A stretch of 48,383 bases of DNA from Prevotellaceae bacterium UBA5903 (GTDB taxonomy: Bacteria > Bacteroidota > Bacteroidia > Bacteroidales > Bacteroidaceae), in contig DJEH01000009.1 of NCBI GenBank assembly GCA_002431845.1, positions 1-48,383 on the forward strand, read 5' to 3'. Made by a program: the position numbers and the translations under genes. Below, one piece after another: positions 34,072 through 42,925 of the stretch. The notes beneath the pieces are model-generated. The model was given only the letters and a program-made list of their open reading frames with translations. It had not been told where the DNA came from and searched no databases. Positions within the stretch are counted from its first letter, which is position 1. Each line of letters begins with the position of its first letter.

Positions 34072-35151
34072 TTAAGCAAAAGTTTCATACATAACTAACA
34101 GATTGTAAGCTATAGAAACAAGCAAGCCCACAAATGCTACCCACATACCCACACGCATGATGTTGCGCCACATAATTTGTTGTTTGTTAGACAATGACAC
34201 ATATTCAACACGTGTTTTAGGAGGTTCTTTAGGCACGAGCTTAGTGGTTTGCACATAATCCATTGCCTGCACAAGATTGCGGTCTTGCTCCGTGAGCGAG
34301 GTACTATGCTTGGCAAATTTCACCAAGTCGGCAGTGGTTAGTACTTGTTTCAGTTCATTAATAGCCTCTTCGTTATTGGTTTGATTAAGCCTTTCAATGA
34401 TTTCAGAAGTTGTCATCTCATTGGCATTAAACCCAAAGCGTTTTTCAATGTAGCTACGCAATGTTTGGGTCAAATTCATGTAGTATGATTTGACATCATC
34501 AACAGGCTTACTCTTGATTTTTTCAATCTGTTTAATGGCAGTAACATGGGCTGGCGTTGGCGGACGTATAACCACTCTACGCGTGATGAGTTTAGGGTCG
34601 CTCAATCTTACGGCCAATGCTATAACCATGCCAAGCAGAACCACCGATAGCAGGCAGAGCAACGTGTCTTGCCATGTCCACTCAAATGGTTGTTCTATCA
34701 CGTCGTGTGGACCATTATAATGGTCTACGTGCGTCATATCCACAGGTACGGTGTTTACTTTTAGCCCGATGTTACCCCTTGAAGTATAGTTTTTTCCGTC
34801 TACTTTCACTTGAAAAGGAGGAATGCTATAAAGAGCCGAATCGAATGAAGTGATGGTATATCTACGTACCAGTTCCCAGCGCTTACCATCGTTTAACTTA
34901 ATGGTATCGATAGGGCTACATTGTTCAACCTCAATACCATTGATTAATTGTTGCTGCGGTTGATAATAGGGAAACGTGACTTGCTGGTTTGCGTTTACAC
35001 TACATTTAAGTTTAACCTCTACTTGCTCACCTATCAAGATGCTCGCAGTGTCGATGTGTGCCTCGACAATTACTTGTGACCTCAGCGCATAAGGCACTGA
35101 AAATAAAGCAATTAGGAGCATATATGTGAATAAATTATATAACCTTGTCAT
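34072..35151 (-). CDS. Uncharacterised membrane protein of the bat cluster
   Basis: This 359-residue protein sits between the DUF58 gene and batA. It has a signal peptide (1 to about 25), a periplasmic beta-rich domain (about 28-150) that loosely recalls BatD-type domains, and a membrane helix at about 164-187. A helical cytoplasmic region (about 200-325) contains YYMNLTQTLRSYIEKRFGFNANEMTTSEI. A second helix lies at about 333-353. The cytoplasmic part resembles segments found in DUF4381-like and BatD C-terminal regions. It is probably the cluster's equivalent of the DUF4381 protein found in other moxR operons. No catalytic residues are apparent. Confidence 0.75.
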   Translation of the reverse strand: MTRLYNLFTYMLLIALFSVPYALRSQVIVEAHIDTASILIGEQVEVKLKCSVNANQQVTFPYYQPQQQLINGIEVEQCSPIDTIKLNDGKRWELVRRYTITSFDSALYSIPPFQVKVDGKNYTSRGNIGLKVNTVPVDMTHVDHYNGPHDVIEQPFEWTWQDTLLCLLSVVLLGMVIALAVRLSDPKLITRRVVIRPPTPAHVTAIKQIEKIKSKPVDDVKSYYMNLTQTLRSYIEKRFGFNANEMTTSEIIERLNQTNNEEAINELKQVLTTADLVKFAKHSTSLTEQDRNLVQAMDYVQTTKLVPKEPPKTRVEYVSLSNKQQIMWRNIMRVGMWVAFVGLLVSIAYNLLVMYETFA

Positions 35152-35181
35152 AATCGCATGTTAAAAGTGAGAAGTATGTCT

Positions 35182-36048
35182 TTATCGTTGTGCAAATAAC
35201 TGCATAAGCGGCTTTACATAGTCGGTGTCGGTAGCAATAGAAGCATAGTCTATATTGCTTTTTCTAAACAACTCTGTAAGTCGTTTGCTCTGTTTGTTCC
35301 ACCACAGTTGTTGATGTTTGCGCACTTCAGCGCTACTGGTATCTATGTACTGTTCGTGTCCAGTTTCGGCATCAGCTATTTTGAGCAACCCAACATTGGG
35401 TAGTGAGGCCATGTTGTGATCATACAATTGTAATGCCACCATGTCGTGCTTGCGAGCAGCTACAAGAAGCTGCTTTGAATAATCAGCAGAAGTAAGAAAA
35501 TCGCTCAATAAAAAGGCTATAGAGCGCTTTGATATAATTTTTACCAAATACTCAAGTGGCACAGCTAAATCGGTGCGTTTGCCTTGGGGCGTAAAGTTGA
35601 GCAACTCTCGTATAATATACAATATATGCTTGCGCCCTTTTTGCGGAGGAATAAACTTTTCTATTCTGTCAGTAAAGAATATCACTCCAATTTTATCATT
35701 ATTCTGCATGGCAGAAAATGCCAATGTTGCAGCAATCTCTGTGGCCAAATCGCGTTGCGAGCGCAGTCGCGTACCAAAACGTTGGCTGGCAGAAAGGTCG
35801 ATGAGCAACATCATGGTAAGCTCGCGCTCCTCTTCGAACACCTTGACATAGGGATGGTTCATGCGTGCCGTTACGTTCCAATCAATGTCGCGAATATCGT
35901 CGCCTGGCTGATATTCGCGCACCTCGGCAAACGACATACCGCGCCCTTTAAAGGCAGAATGATACTCGCCCGCAAAGATATTGTTGGTGAGTGCACGCGT
36001 CTTTATTTCAATGCGTCGCACTCGTTTCAAGAGTTCAGAGGTTTCCAT
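35182..36048 (-). CDS. DUF58 domain (VWA-like) protein
   Basis: This 288-residue soluble protein has the DUF58 signature R-x-Y-QPGDDIRDIDWNVTARM at about 44-64, followed by a VWA-like fold with DLSASQ (about 87-92) as metal-site motif. DUF58 proteins are the usual partners of MoxR AAA ATPases. It begins 2 bp after moxR, so the two are tightly coupled. It probably relays MoxR action to the membrane VWA proteins. That role is inference from the family. Confidence 0.9.
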   Translation of the reverse strand: METSELLKRVRRIEIKTRALTNNIFAGEYHSAFKGRGMSFAEVREYQPGDDIRDIDWNVTARMNHPYVKVFEEERELTMMLLIDLSASQRFGTRLRSQRDLATEIAATLAFSAMQNNDKIGVIFFTDRIEKFIPPQKGRKHILYIIRELLNFTPQGKRTDLAVPLEYLVKIISKRSIAFLLSDFLTSADYSKQLLVAARKHDMVALQLYDHNMASLPNVGLLKIADAETGHEQYIDTSSAEVRKHQQLWWNKQSKRLTELFRKSNIDYASIATDTDYVKPLMQLFAQR

Positions 36049-36050
36049 GA

Positions 36051-37046
36051 TTAGGGCACTTCCACTTTGTTGAGTATTTCTTTAATGATGTCGTCAGCCG
36101 TAAGGTTTGAAGCCTCTGCTTCGTAGGATAGCCCTATGCGGTGGCGCAACACGTCGGCTGCCACCTCTCTTACATCCTCTGGCACAACATAGCCGCGGCG
36201 TTTGATAAACGCACAAGCACGTGCAGCCAATGCTAAGTTGATACTTGCACGAGGTGAGCCACCACATGATATATAGTCCTTGAGCGAGGCAAGTTTATAT
36301 TTTTCAGGATAGCGGGTGGCAAATACGATGTCGGCAATATATTGTTCAATGCGTTCGTCTACATAAACTTGCTTTACCAACTCACGTGCCTTAATGATTT
36401 TTTCAGTGTCAATAACAGGCATTGGCTTTGTAAAACTGCCGTTTATGTGTGCACGCATAATTTTCTTTTCCTCCTCGATAGTAGGATAATCAATAATAAC
36501 CTTAAGCATAAAACGGTCTACCTGGGCTTCGGGCAATTCGTATGTACCCTCTTGCTCTATAGGGTTTTGTGTGGCCAATACCAAGAATGGGTTAGGAAGC
36601 GCAAAGGTGTTATCGCCTATCGTTACTTGATGCTCTTGCATGGCTTCAAGCAATGCGCTCTGCACCTTTGCTGGAGCACGATTAATCTCGTCAGCAAGTA
36701 CAAAGTTAGCAAAGATAGGTCCCTTCTTCACCTTAAAACTTTCGTCCTTTTGGCTATATATGAGTGTACCAATCACATCGGCAGGTAGCAAGTCTGGTGT
36801 AAATTGCAAACGACCAAACTGTGCATTTACGAGCGATGCCAATGTTTTAATGGCTAATGTTTTTGCCAATCCAGGCACACCTTCGAGCAAGATGTGTCCA
36901 TCAGATAGCAAACCTATCAGAAGGGAGTTAATAAGATGTTTTTGCCCCACAATGGTGCGGTGCATGCCTTCTACGAGGTCTGTTATAAAGCCTGTTTCTG
37001 CTTCTATCTGTGCATTCAACAGACGAATATCTACTGTTTCAGACAT
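36051..37046 (-). CDS. MoxR-family AAA+ ATPase
   Basis: This 331-residue cytoplasmic ATPase acts as a chaperone-like activator of VWA-containing proteins. Walker A GVPGLAKT lies at 56-63. Walker B is VLADEINRAP with D119-E120. Sensor 1 is the VLATQNP segment, followed by ELPEAQVDRF with the arginine finger. It is the first gene of an eight-gene run (moxR, DUF58, membrane protein, batA, batB, batC, batD, batE). A promoter lies about 45 bp upstream. Gaps in the run are mostly short (2-99 bp) with no terminator, so one transcript is likely. Confidence 0.94.
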   Translation of the reverse strand: MSETVDIRLLNAQIEAETGFITDLVEGMHRTIVGQKHLINSLLIGLLSDGHILLEGVPGLAKTLAIKTLASLVNAQFGRLQFTPDLLPADVIGTLIYSQKDESFKVKKGPIFANFVLADEINRAPAKVQSALLEAMQEHQVTIGDNTFALPNPFLVLATQNPIEQEGTYELPEAQVDRFMLKVIIDYPTIEEEKKIMRAHINGSFTKPMPVIDTEKIIKARELVKQVYVDERIEQYIADIVFATRYPEKYKLASLKDYISCGGSPRASINLALAARACAFIKRRGYVVPEDVREVAADVLRHRIGLSYEAEASNLTADDIIKEILNKVEVP

Positions 37047-37089
37047 ATAATTATATGCTTATATTGTTTGTTTTTCTGTTTTCAAAATG

Positions 37090-37122
37090 CAAAAATAATT
37101 GTTTTGTTACTATTATAACAAT
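37090..37122 (-). promoter_or_regulatory. Promoter of the moxR-bat operon
   Basis: On the minus strand the -7 box reads TATTTTTG (37097-37090). A TTG-containing -33 box at 37119-37122 lies 21 bp away. The leader before ATG 37046 would be about 38 nt. Confidence 0.55.
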
Positions 37123-37276
37123 TACTTTCTTTAAAATTCACTAAAAGCCCATATAATATGGAGACATAAACCATAAACATAGGTATGTTAGCTACAAAAA
37201 AGCTATGGATGTAGCATAACAATAAGTGCATCATTGTTAGCTCATATTCCGTACGTAAGTTGTGCGATAACGCGTT

Positions 37277-37380
37277 TATAGTTTGCTCATTACGGTCGTA
37301 ATGAACACTCATCTCGGTCGTAATGAACATTCGTTTCGGTCGTAATGAGCATTCATTTCGGTCGTAATGAGCAAACTATA
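37277..37380. repeat. Four 22-bp tandem repeats bounded by a 17-bp inverted repeat
   Basis: CGGTCGTAATGA begins at 37293, 37315, 37337 and 37359, an exact 22-bp period. The array is bracketed by a perfect 17-bp inverted repeat, TATAGTTTGCTCATTAC at 37277-37293 and its complement at 37364-37380. Individual units can also form short hairpins. It lies in the 719-bp gap between moxR and gltA, about 180 bp upstream of the moxR promoter. The function is unknown. Confidence 0.85.
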
Positions 37381-37670
37381 GGTGTGTTCTTTCACAACTT
37401 TATAGCGTATGCTGCACCAAAAACAAATGAATTATAGGCCAATATCCTTTAGGATGGTTCTATATTTTCTGTCGGAATGTATTGTGCAGTACCGGGAGTG
37501 TAATTTTGCAAGTAGTCCAGAGAACATAGCGAGCTATGCAACCCGACACTGCTTGCCAAAGGACACGCCGAGAGAGCGGGCAAATCATTCGGTAGAATTG
37601 ATGAAATTCTAAAAAAAGAATCTATAGAACCTTCCTTTACAGTCTTTGGCCAACCTACATTTTAAGGTAC
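37381..37670. other. Gap without recognised gene, with a hairpin-rich patch
   Basis: No convincing gene lies here; the only plus-strand frame (37409-37612, 67 codons) is unrecognised. Several inverted repeats cluster. 37486-37496 pairs with 37542-37552 (9 of 11). Inside that, CATAGC/GCTATG pairs at 37525-37538. TTGCC/GGCAA pairs at 37553-37583, and AGAATT/AATTCT near 37594-37610. A TAATTTTG box lies at 37501-37508. A structured RNA is possible but neither strand nor ends are clear. Confidence 0.4.
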
Positions 37671-37727
37671 AAAAAAAAACAGCATGCGATATGTTATGCA
37701 CAAATGCTGACACATATTACATGCTGT
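37671..37727 (-). terminator. Intrinsic terminator of the acn-icd-gltA operon
   Basis: The stem ACAGCATG/CATGCTGT (37679-37686 with 37720-37727) is extended by ATATGT/ACATAT inside. It is followed on the minus strand by a T-run (A-run 37671-37679 on plus). It lies about 40 bp after the gltA stop. Confidence 0.75.
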
Positions 37728-37765
37728 GTTATTCAAAATAAAGGCTTCTACATTAGCTACGCCCA

Positions 37766-39115
37766 CTACCTTTTACTAACAGGCACATATTCGCGCAAAT
37801 CTGCCACACAGCGATATGCTGGACGGATAATGCGGCGGCCTGCAAAACCAAGTTCCTCGTTGCGGTGAGCACACCAGCCCACAATACGCGCCATGGCAAA
37901 AAGCGGTGTGTAGATTTCGATGGGCAGACCTATGAGGTCGTACACAAAGCCTGAGTAGAAATCGACGTTGGCACATAGTTTTTTGTCAGTGCCCTTTATG
38001 TCGTAAACTGCTTCTACTGCCAGTTTCTCTATGCGCTCCATAAACTCAAATTCTTCCATGCGGCCTTTTTCTTCGGCAAGCTGGCGAGCCATCTTTTTAA
38101 GCAAGACGGCACGTGGGTCGGAGAGTGTGTATACAGCATGGCCGATACCATAGATTAAGCCTGTGCAGTCGTAGGCCTCTTTCTTCACTATTTTATGGAG
38201 ATAGTGGCTTATTTCAGCTTCATCATCCCAATGGCGAATGTTCTGTTTGAGATGCTCTATCATGTGGTGTACACGGATGTTTGCCCCACCATGCTTAGGC
38301 CCCTTGAGCGAACCTATACCCGCTGCAATTGAAGAGTAAGTGTCGGTGCATGTTGAAGAGGTGACACGCACGGTAAACGTTGAGTTGTTACCACCACCAT
38401 GTTCTGCTTGCAGGATAAGCAAGAGGTCGAGTGTTCGTGCATCGAGTGGCGTGTAGTGATTGCCAAGAAGCATATACAAGAAGTTCTCGGCAAGCGAGAA
38501 GTTCTCTTTAGGATGGCGAATGTGTAAAGAACGCCCAAGCGTTTTATGGCGCAACATGTTGTAGGCATAAGCAATGATAGTGGGGAACTTTGAAATGAGC
38601 TCCACACTTTGTCGCATCAGATTGTCGCGCGAGATGTCGTCGGGATTGTTGTCGTAGGTATAAAGCTCTAATACGCTACGAGCCAAGATATTCATGATGT
38701 CGCTGCCTTCAAGTTCAACAATGTTGAGCATCGTTTTAGACATTAGCGGCATATTGTCTACCAACAAGCAACGAAACTGCTCAAGTTCTTCGGCATCGGG
38801 CAAACGACCTGACAAGAGGAGATATGCCACCTCTTCGTATCCAAAACGCTGCTCTTTGAGCACAGCATCAACGATATCTGAAATTTCATAACCTCTAAAA
38901 TAGAGCTTTCCTTCGATAGGTTTAAGTCCCGCTTCTGTACGCTCATAGCCTACAACATTACCAATGTTGGTGAGGCCTACAAGCACGCCTGTACCATCTT
39001 CATTACGCAGTCCGCGCTTCACATCCAACTTTCTGAAGAGCTCTGCATCTATCTTAATGCAACTCTTCATACTATCGGATAATTTGTATATAAGGTATTC
39101 TTTTTTATCAGTCAT
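37766..39115 (-). CDS. gltA: Citrate synthase
   Basis: GltA condenses oxaloacetate with acetyl-CoA to citrate. The 449-residue protein has the active-site histidines H275 (GPKHGGAN) and H326 (GIGHAVYTLSDPRA) and the catalytic aspartate near D385 in NVDFYSG. H239 in AEHGGGNNST is also conserved. It is the last gene of acn-icd-gltA, which supplies 2-oxoglutarate for glutamate synthesis in organisms with a partial TCA cycle. The start MTDKKEYLIYKLSD at 39115 is 85 bp after icd. The sequence is of the longer Bacteroidales type. Confidence 0.94.
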   Translation of the reverse strand: MTDKKEYLIYKLSDSMKSCIKIDAELFRKLDVKRGLRNEDGTGVLVGLTNIGNVVGYERTEAGLKPIEGKLYFRGYEISDIVDAVLKEQRFGYEEVAYLLLSGRLPDAEELEQFRCLLVDNMPLMSKTMLNIVELEGSDIMNILARSVLELYTYDNNPDDISRDNLMRQSVELISKFPTIIAYAYNMLRHKTLGRSLHIRHPKENFSLAENFLYMLLGNHYTPLDARTLDLLLILQAEHGGGNNSTFTVRVTSSTCTDTYSSIAAGIGSLKGPKHGGANIRVHHMIEHLKQNIRHWDDEAEISHYLHKIVKKEAYDCTGLIYGIGHAVYTLSDPRAVLLKKMARQLAEEKGRMEEFEFMERIEKLAVEAVYDIKGTDKKLCANVDFYSGFVYDLIGLPIEIYTPLFAMARIVGWCAHRNEELGFAGRRIIRPAYRCVADLREYVPVSKR

Positions 39116-39200
39116 AATCAGTTTTTAAATAAGCACATTATATTGAAAGCAATACATGTGAAAAGTGGCTATTGCTTAGCTCTACATAGCGAATTATACA

Positions 39201-40376
39201 TTAGCAATGTTGGCTGAGGGCATCACCAAACTCCTTGGTTCCAAGCGGTTTGCCGTTAGTCATAAAGCGTGCCAAATCGGCCGTTGCGTAGCCTTCGCCA
39301 AAGAGAGTTTCGAGCGAGGTGGTTACGAGTTGTGCAGCTTCGGTCCAACCTAAGTGCTCAAGCATCATTACACCCGACAAAATGAGCGAACAAGGGTTTG
39401 CTTGGTTTTTGCCAGCAATGTCGGGGGCTGTTCCATGGGTAGCTTCGAACACTGCCCTACCCGCCTCGTAGTTGATATTTGCACCTGGAGATATGCCTAT
39501 ACCGCCCACCTGTGCCGCCAACATGTCCGAAACATAATCGCCGTTGAGGTTCATAGTGGCTATTACATCGTAAGCCTCGGGCTTTATCAAAGCATTTTGT
39601 AAAAAGGCATCGCAAATGCAATCGTCCATTCGCACCTTGTCCTTAAAGAACTCTTCGTTTACCTCGTATCCCCAGTTTTTAAATCCACCTTCTGTAAATT
39701 TCATGATGTTGCCTTTATGCACAAGTGTTACGTGATTGGTTCCGTGGTCCACGGCATATTGGCAAGCAGCTTTTACCAAGCGTTTAGAGCCTTCGATGGA
39801 TACAGGTTTTACTCCAAAGGCTGACGTTTCGGGAAAACGCACCTTTTCTACCCCCATCTCGTCATGAATAAACTCGTAGAATTGACGCGCCTCGCGCGAA
39901 CAAGCTTTCCACTCGATGCCAGCGTAAATATCCTCGGTATTTTCGCGAAACACAACCATGTTTACGCGTTCAGGATGCTTAACGGGCGACTCAATGCCCT
40001 TGAACCAACGAACGGGACGCAAACATACATAGAGGTCGAGCCCCTGGCGCATAGCTACATTGAGCGAGCGTATGCCGCCACCAACAGGTGTGGTAAGTGG
40101 GCCTTTTATGCCTATGTGATAGTTGGCAAAAGCTTTAAGCGTGTCGTCGGGCAAATAGGTTCCCAAGGTGTCGTAAGCATGTTGTCCAGCTTCGACTTCT
40201 TTCCACAGAATTTGGCGCTCACCTTTGTAGCTCGCTTTTACGGCAGCGTCTATCACTTGCTGCATCACAGGCATAATTTCGGCACCAATACCGTCGCCAG
40301 TGATGAAAGGAACTGTTACGGACGAAGGTACGATAAGCTTACCATCGTCGGATAATTGTATGGTTGTTTGGCTCAT
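39201..40376 (-). CDS. icd: Isocitrate dehydrogenase
   Basis: Icd oxidatively decarboxylates isocitrate to 2-oxoglutarate. The 391-residue protein shows PFITGDGIGAEI near the N terminus, the substrate-binding serine/arginine segment IRSLNVAMRQ, VVFRENTEDIYAGIEW, and the cofactor region ATHGTAPDIAGKNQANP. These are typical of the homodimeric NADP-dependent (E. coli-like) group, though slightly shorter than E. coli Icd (416). It lies between acn and gltA on the same strand. The 5' spacer from acn (40377-40608) is strongly structured. Cofactor preference is inferred from family similarity. Confidence 0.93.
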   Translation of the reverse strand: MSQTTIQLSDDGKLIVPSSVTVPFITGDGIGAEIMPVMQQVIDAAVKASYKGERQILWKEVEAGQHAYDTLGTYLPDDTLKAFANYHIGIKGPLTTPVGGGIRSLNVAMRQGLDLYVCLRPVRWFKGIESPVKHPERVNMVVFRENTEDIYAGIEWKACSREARQFYEFIHDEMGVEKVRFPETSAFGVKPVSIEGSKRLVKAACQYAVDHGTNHVTLVHKGNIMKFTEGGFKNWGYEVNEEFFKDKVRMDDCICDAFLQNALIKPEAYDVIATMNLNGDYVSDMLAAQVGGIGISPGANINYEAGRAVFEATHGTAPDIAGKNQANPCSLILSGVMMLEHLGWTEAAQLVTTSLETLFGEGYATADLARFMTNGKPLGTKEFGDALSQHC

Positions 40377-40394
40377 TTTTTTCTTATTTAATTA

Positions 40395-40589
40395 AAGGGT
40401 GGTTCGGTTGTAAATAGGCATTCAAAGTTTGTTAATGCAACTTTATAACGTGGTTTGTTCAGAACGCAATTGTATAAACTTTGAATGTCTAAGTAGGTGT
40501 TCAAAATTAATATCAACTAATGCAGAACATGATTATATAAATTAATTTTGAAAACCTACTTATTTATGGGCGGTTCTATAACCACCCTT
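40395..40589 (-). other. Three-stem structured spacer between acn and icd
   Basis: An outer 10-bp stem pairs AAGGGTGGTT (40395-40404) with AACCACCCTT (40580-40589). Inside it lie two further hairpins. One is a perfect 11-bp stem (40420-40430 with 40476-40486). The other is a 21-bp stem (40491-40511 with 40541-40561, 20 of 21). Together they fold as a three-way junction spanning most of the 232-bp spacer. No promoter or T-run is evident on the minus strand, so it is probably transcribed within the operon mRNA. Confidence 0.7.
40491..40561. repeat. Inverted pair of the dispersed 21-bp repeat
   Basis: The arms at 40491-40511 and 40541-40561 are inverted copies (20 of 21) of the element also found singly at 31178-31198. 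A weaker resemblance (about 15 of 21) occurs at about 5505-5525 after uvrB. The 71-bp unit with terminal inverted repeats looks like a REP/BIME-type or miniature mobile element. Confidence 0.65.
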
Positions 40590-40608
40590 ATATTAGTATA
40601 TTAAATTA

Positions 40609-42852
40609 TTACGCTTTTACAGCTAAAGCAGAACCGGCTTTAAACCATTTAATCTGTAATTCATTGTAGGTGTGTGCCGCCTCTATTTGCTCCGTACTTC
40701 CATCGGCATGGTACAGCGTGATGGCAATGGAAGTGTTTGGCGACAACGAAGCACAATGTATAGTTATTTGGTCGTCGGCCAATATTTTGTCGTAATCTGC
40801 TGCATTAACAAAGGTGAGGGCTAAGATGCCTTGCTTCTTTAAATTGGTTTCGTGAATACGAGCAAAGCTCTTTACCAATACCACTTTTACGCCTAAATAG
40901 CGTGGTTCCATAGCAGCATGCTCTCTGCTTGAGCCTTCGCCATAGTTTTCTTCTGCCACAATAATACTGCCTCCACGTTTGTCACGATAGTGCGCTGCAG
41001 CTTGCCAAACCTCAACAGAATTTCCTGTGGTTTGGTCGTACACCTTGCCTGTATCGCCAGTGAAAGCATTGGTGGCTCCAAGCAGCATATTCTTAGAGAT
41101 GTTTTGCAGGTGTCCGCGATAACGAAGCCAGGGGCCTGCCATCGATATGTGGTCGGTGGTGCATTTACCCTTTACTTTAATCAATAATGGGAGACGCTCA
41201 AAATCATTACCATCCCAAGCTGCAAATGGTGCTAAACGCTGCAAGCGCTCGCTTGTTGGGTTGATAACCACTTCGGCATTGGCATCGGGCGTAATTGCAT
41301 AGTCGGGGCGAACTTTTTGTACGCCCTCTGCGTCGGCACAATAGCCTTTGGCGGGGAGTGCATCTCCTTGTGGTTGGAACGATGGCCAACCTGCTGAATA
41401 GGAAGGATGAACAGATAAAGAGCCAGTAAAAGCATAGCCTACAGCCGACTCGGGCGACGTGATGAATGCATTGGTATTAGGGTTGCCATCTGCACGCTTG
41501 GCAAAGTTACGATTGAAAGTTGTAACAATGCTGTTACGACGTGTTGGATCGTCGGTTATGCGTTTCCACTGCCCAATGCAAGGACCGCAAGCATTGGTCA
41601 TTATTATAGCTCCAGCATCAACAAACGTTTGTAAAATGCCATCACGTTCTGCGGTAGCTCTAACAAGTTCGGAACCAGGATTGATAATAAGTTGAGCCTT
41701 AAGCTGATAGCCTGCGGCTTTCATGGCTCTAACTACGGATGCAGCACGCGCCAAATCTTGGTATGACGAATTTGTACACGAACCGATAAGGCAAACTTCT
41801 ACCTTATCTGGCAATTGGTCGTGCGCCACCTTTTGCGCCATATCCTTTACTTGACAAGCTGCATCGGGGGTAAATGGACCATTTACATAAGGGGTGAGTT
41901 CGCTTAAGTTTATAGTTATCAGTTTATCAAAATACTGTTCTGGATGTGCCAATACGTCGTCGTCTGCACGCAAATCTGCTGCCACACCTTGTGCTAATTG
42001 AGCAACCTCTTCACGACCGGTACTGTTGAGATAAGCTACCATATTGTCATCAAAAGCAAACATTGATGTGGTGGCACCAACTTCAGCGCCCATATTACAA
42101 ATAGTGGCCTTGCCTGTGGCAGGCAAGTTATCGGCGCCTTCGCCAAAATACTCAATAACGGCATTGGTACCACCTTTAGTGGTAAGTTTGCCCGCAAGAT
42201 ACAAGATTACATCTTTAGCCGATGCCCAACCAGAAAGTTTGCCAATGAGCTTTACGCCTATCAAACGTGGCACTTTAAGTTCCCATGGAGTGCCCACCAT
42301 AACATCTACAGCATCAGCTCCGCCAACACCAATGGCAGCCATACCAAGTCCGCCCGCATTGGGAGTGTGAGAGTCGGTACCTACCATCATACCACCTGGG
42401 AATGCATAGTTCTCGAGCACTACTTGATGAATGATGCCAGCGCCAGGACCCCAAAATCCCATCCCATAACGTTGGGCTGCAGATTGTAAGAATGCGTAGA
42501 CCTCATGATTTACATCTTTGGCATTTGGCAAGTCTATAGTAGCACCTTTATATGCTTGAATAAGATGGTCGCAATGTATGGTGCTGGGCACAGCAGTTTC
42601 TTTGCGTTGTGCATTCATAAATTGAAGAATTGCCATTTGCGCTGTGGCATCTTGCATACATACCCTATTAGGATAGAACTGTGCATAGTCTACTCCACGC
42701 TGATAACCACCCTTTACTGGCTGCTCTGCCAAATGAGCAAAGAGTACTTTTTCTGCATAAGTGAGAGGACGACCAATCGCCTTTCGCGCCTCTGATACAC
42801 GATGTGAGTAATTGGCGTAGAAGTCGCGTATCATGTCAATGTTGTAAATCAT
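40609..42852 (-). CDS. acn: Aconitate hydratase
   Basis: Aconitase isomerises citrate to isocitrate with a 4Fe-4S cluster. The 747-residue protein is close in plan to the mitochondrial-type enzyme. The cluster cysteines are in LIGSCTNSSYQD (about residue 378) and NACGPCIGQW (about 440-450). GTDSHTPNAGGLGM and the C-terminal swivelling domain with EENYGEGSSREHAAMEPR are well conserved. I start at ATG 42852 (MIYNIDMIRDFY). The in-frame extension up to 42939 crosses the promoter and lacks conservation. It is the first gene of acn-icd-gltA. Confidence 0.94.
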   Translation of the reverse strand: MIYNIDMIRDFYANYSHRVSEARKAIGRPLTYAEKVLFAHLAEQPVKGGYQRGVDYAQFYPNRVCMQDATAQMAILQFMNAQRKETAVPSTIHCDHLIQAYKGATIDLPNAKDVNHEVYAFLQSAAQRYGMGFWGPGAGIIHQVVLENYAFPGGMMVGTDSHTPNAGGLGMAAIGVGGADAVDVMVGTPWELKVPRLIGVKLIGKLSGWASAKDVILYLAGKLTTKGGTNAVIEYFGEGADNLPATGKATICNMGAEVGATTSMFAFDDNMVAYLNSTGREEVAQLAQGVAADLRADDDVLAHPEQYFDKLITINLSELTPYVNGPFTPDAACQVKDMAQKVAHDQLPDKVEVCLIGSCTNSSYQDLARAASVVRAMKAAGYQLKAQLIINPGSELVRATAERDGILQTFVDAGAIIMTNACGPCIGQWKRITDDPTRRNSIVTTFNRNFAKRADGNPNTNAFITSPESAVGYAFTGSLSVHPSYSAGWPSFQPQGDALPAKGYCADAEGVQKVRPDYAITPDANAEVVINPTSERLQRLAPFAAWDGNDFERLPLLIKVKGKCTTDHISMAGPWLRYRGHLQNISKNMLLGATNAFTGDTGKVYDQTTGNSVEVWQAAAHYRDKRGGSIIVAEENYGEGSSREHAAMEPRYLGVKVVLVKSFARIHETNLKKQGILALTFVNAADYDKILADDQITIHCASLSPNTSIAITLYHADGSTEQIEAAHTYNELQIKWFKAGSALAVKA

Positions 42853-42925
42853 AATATTATGTTCTATTACAGTTTTATAGTAAGCAATTGCACGAATTGT
42901 CATACTTTTTGGTTGTTTACAAGGG

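Noticed and set aside
37082..37330. Minus-strand open frame of 82 codons between moxR and gltA
   Set aside because: It spans the moxR promoter and part of the 22-bp repeat array, has no recognisable domain, and its hydrophobic stretch can arise from AT-rich DNA.
37277..37380. Considered as a CRISPR array or integron attC site
   Set aside because: There are no spacers, no cas or integrase genes, and the units are contiguous.
37409..37612. Plus-strand open frame of 67 codons
   Set aside because: There is no family resemblance and no promoter at the right distance. It overlaps several inverted repeats that better fit non-coding structure.
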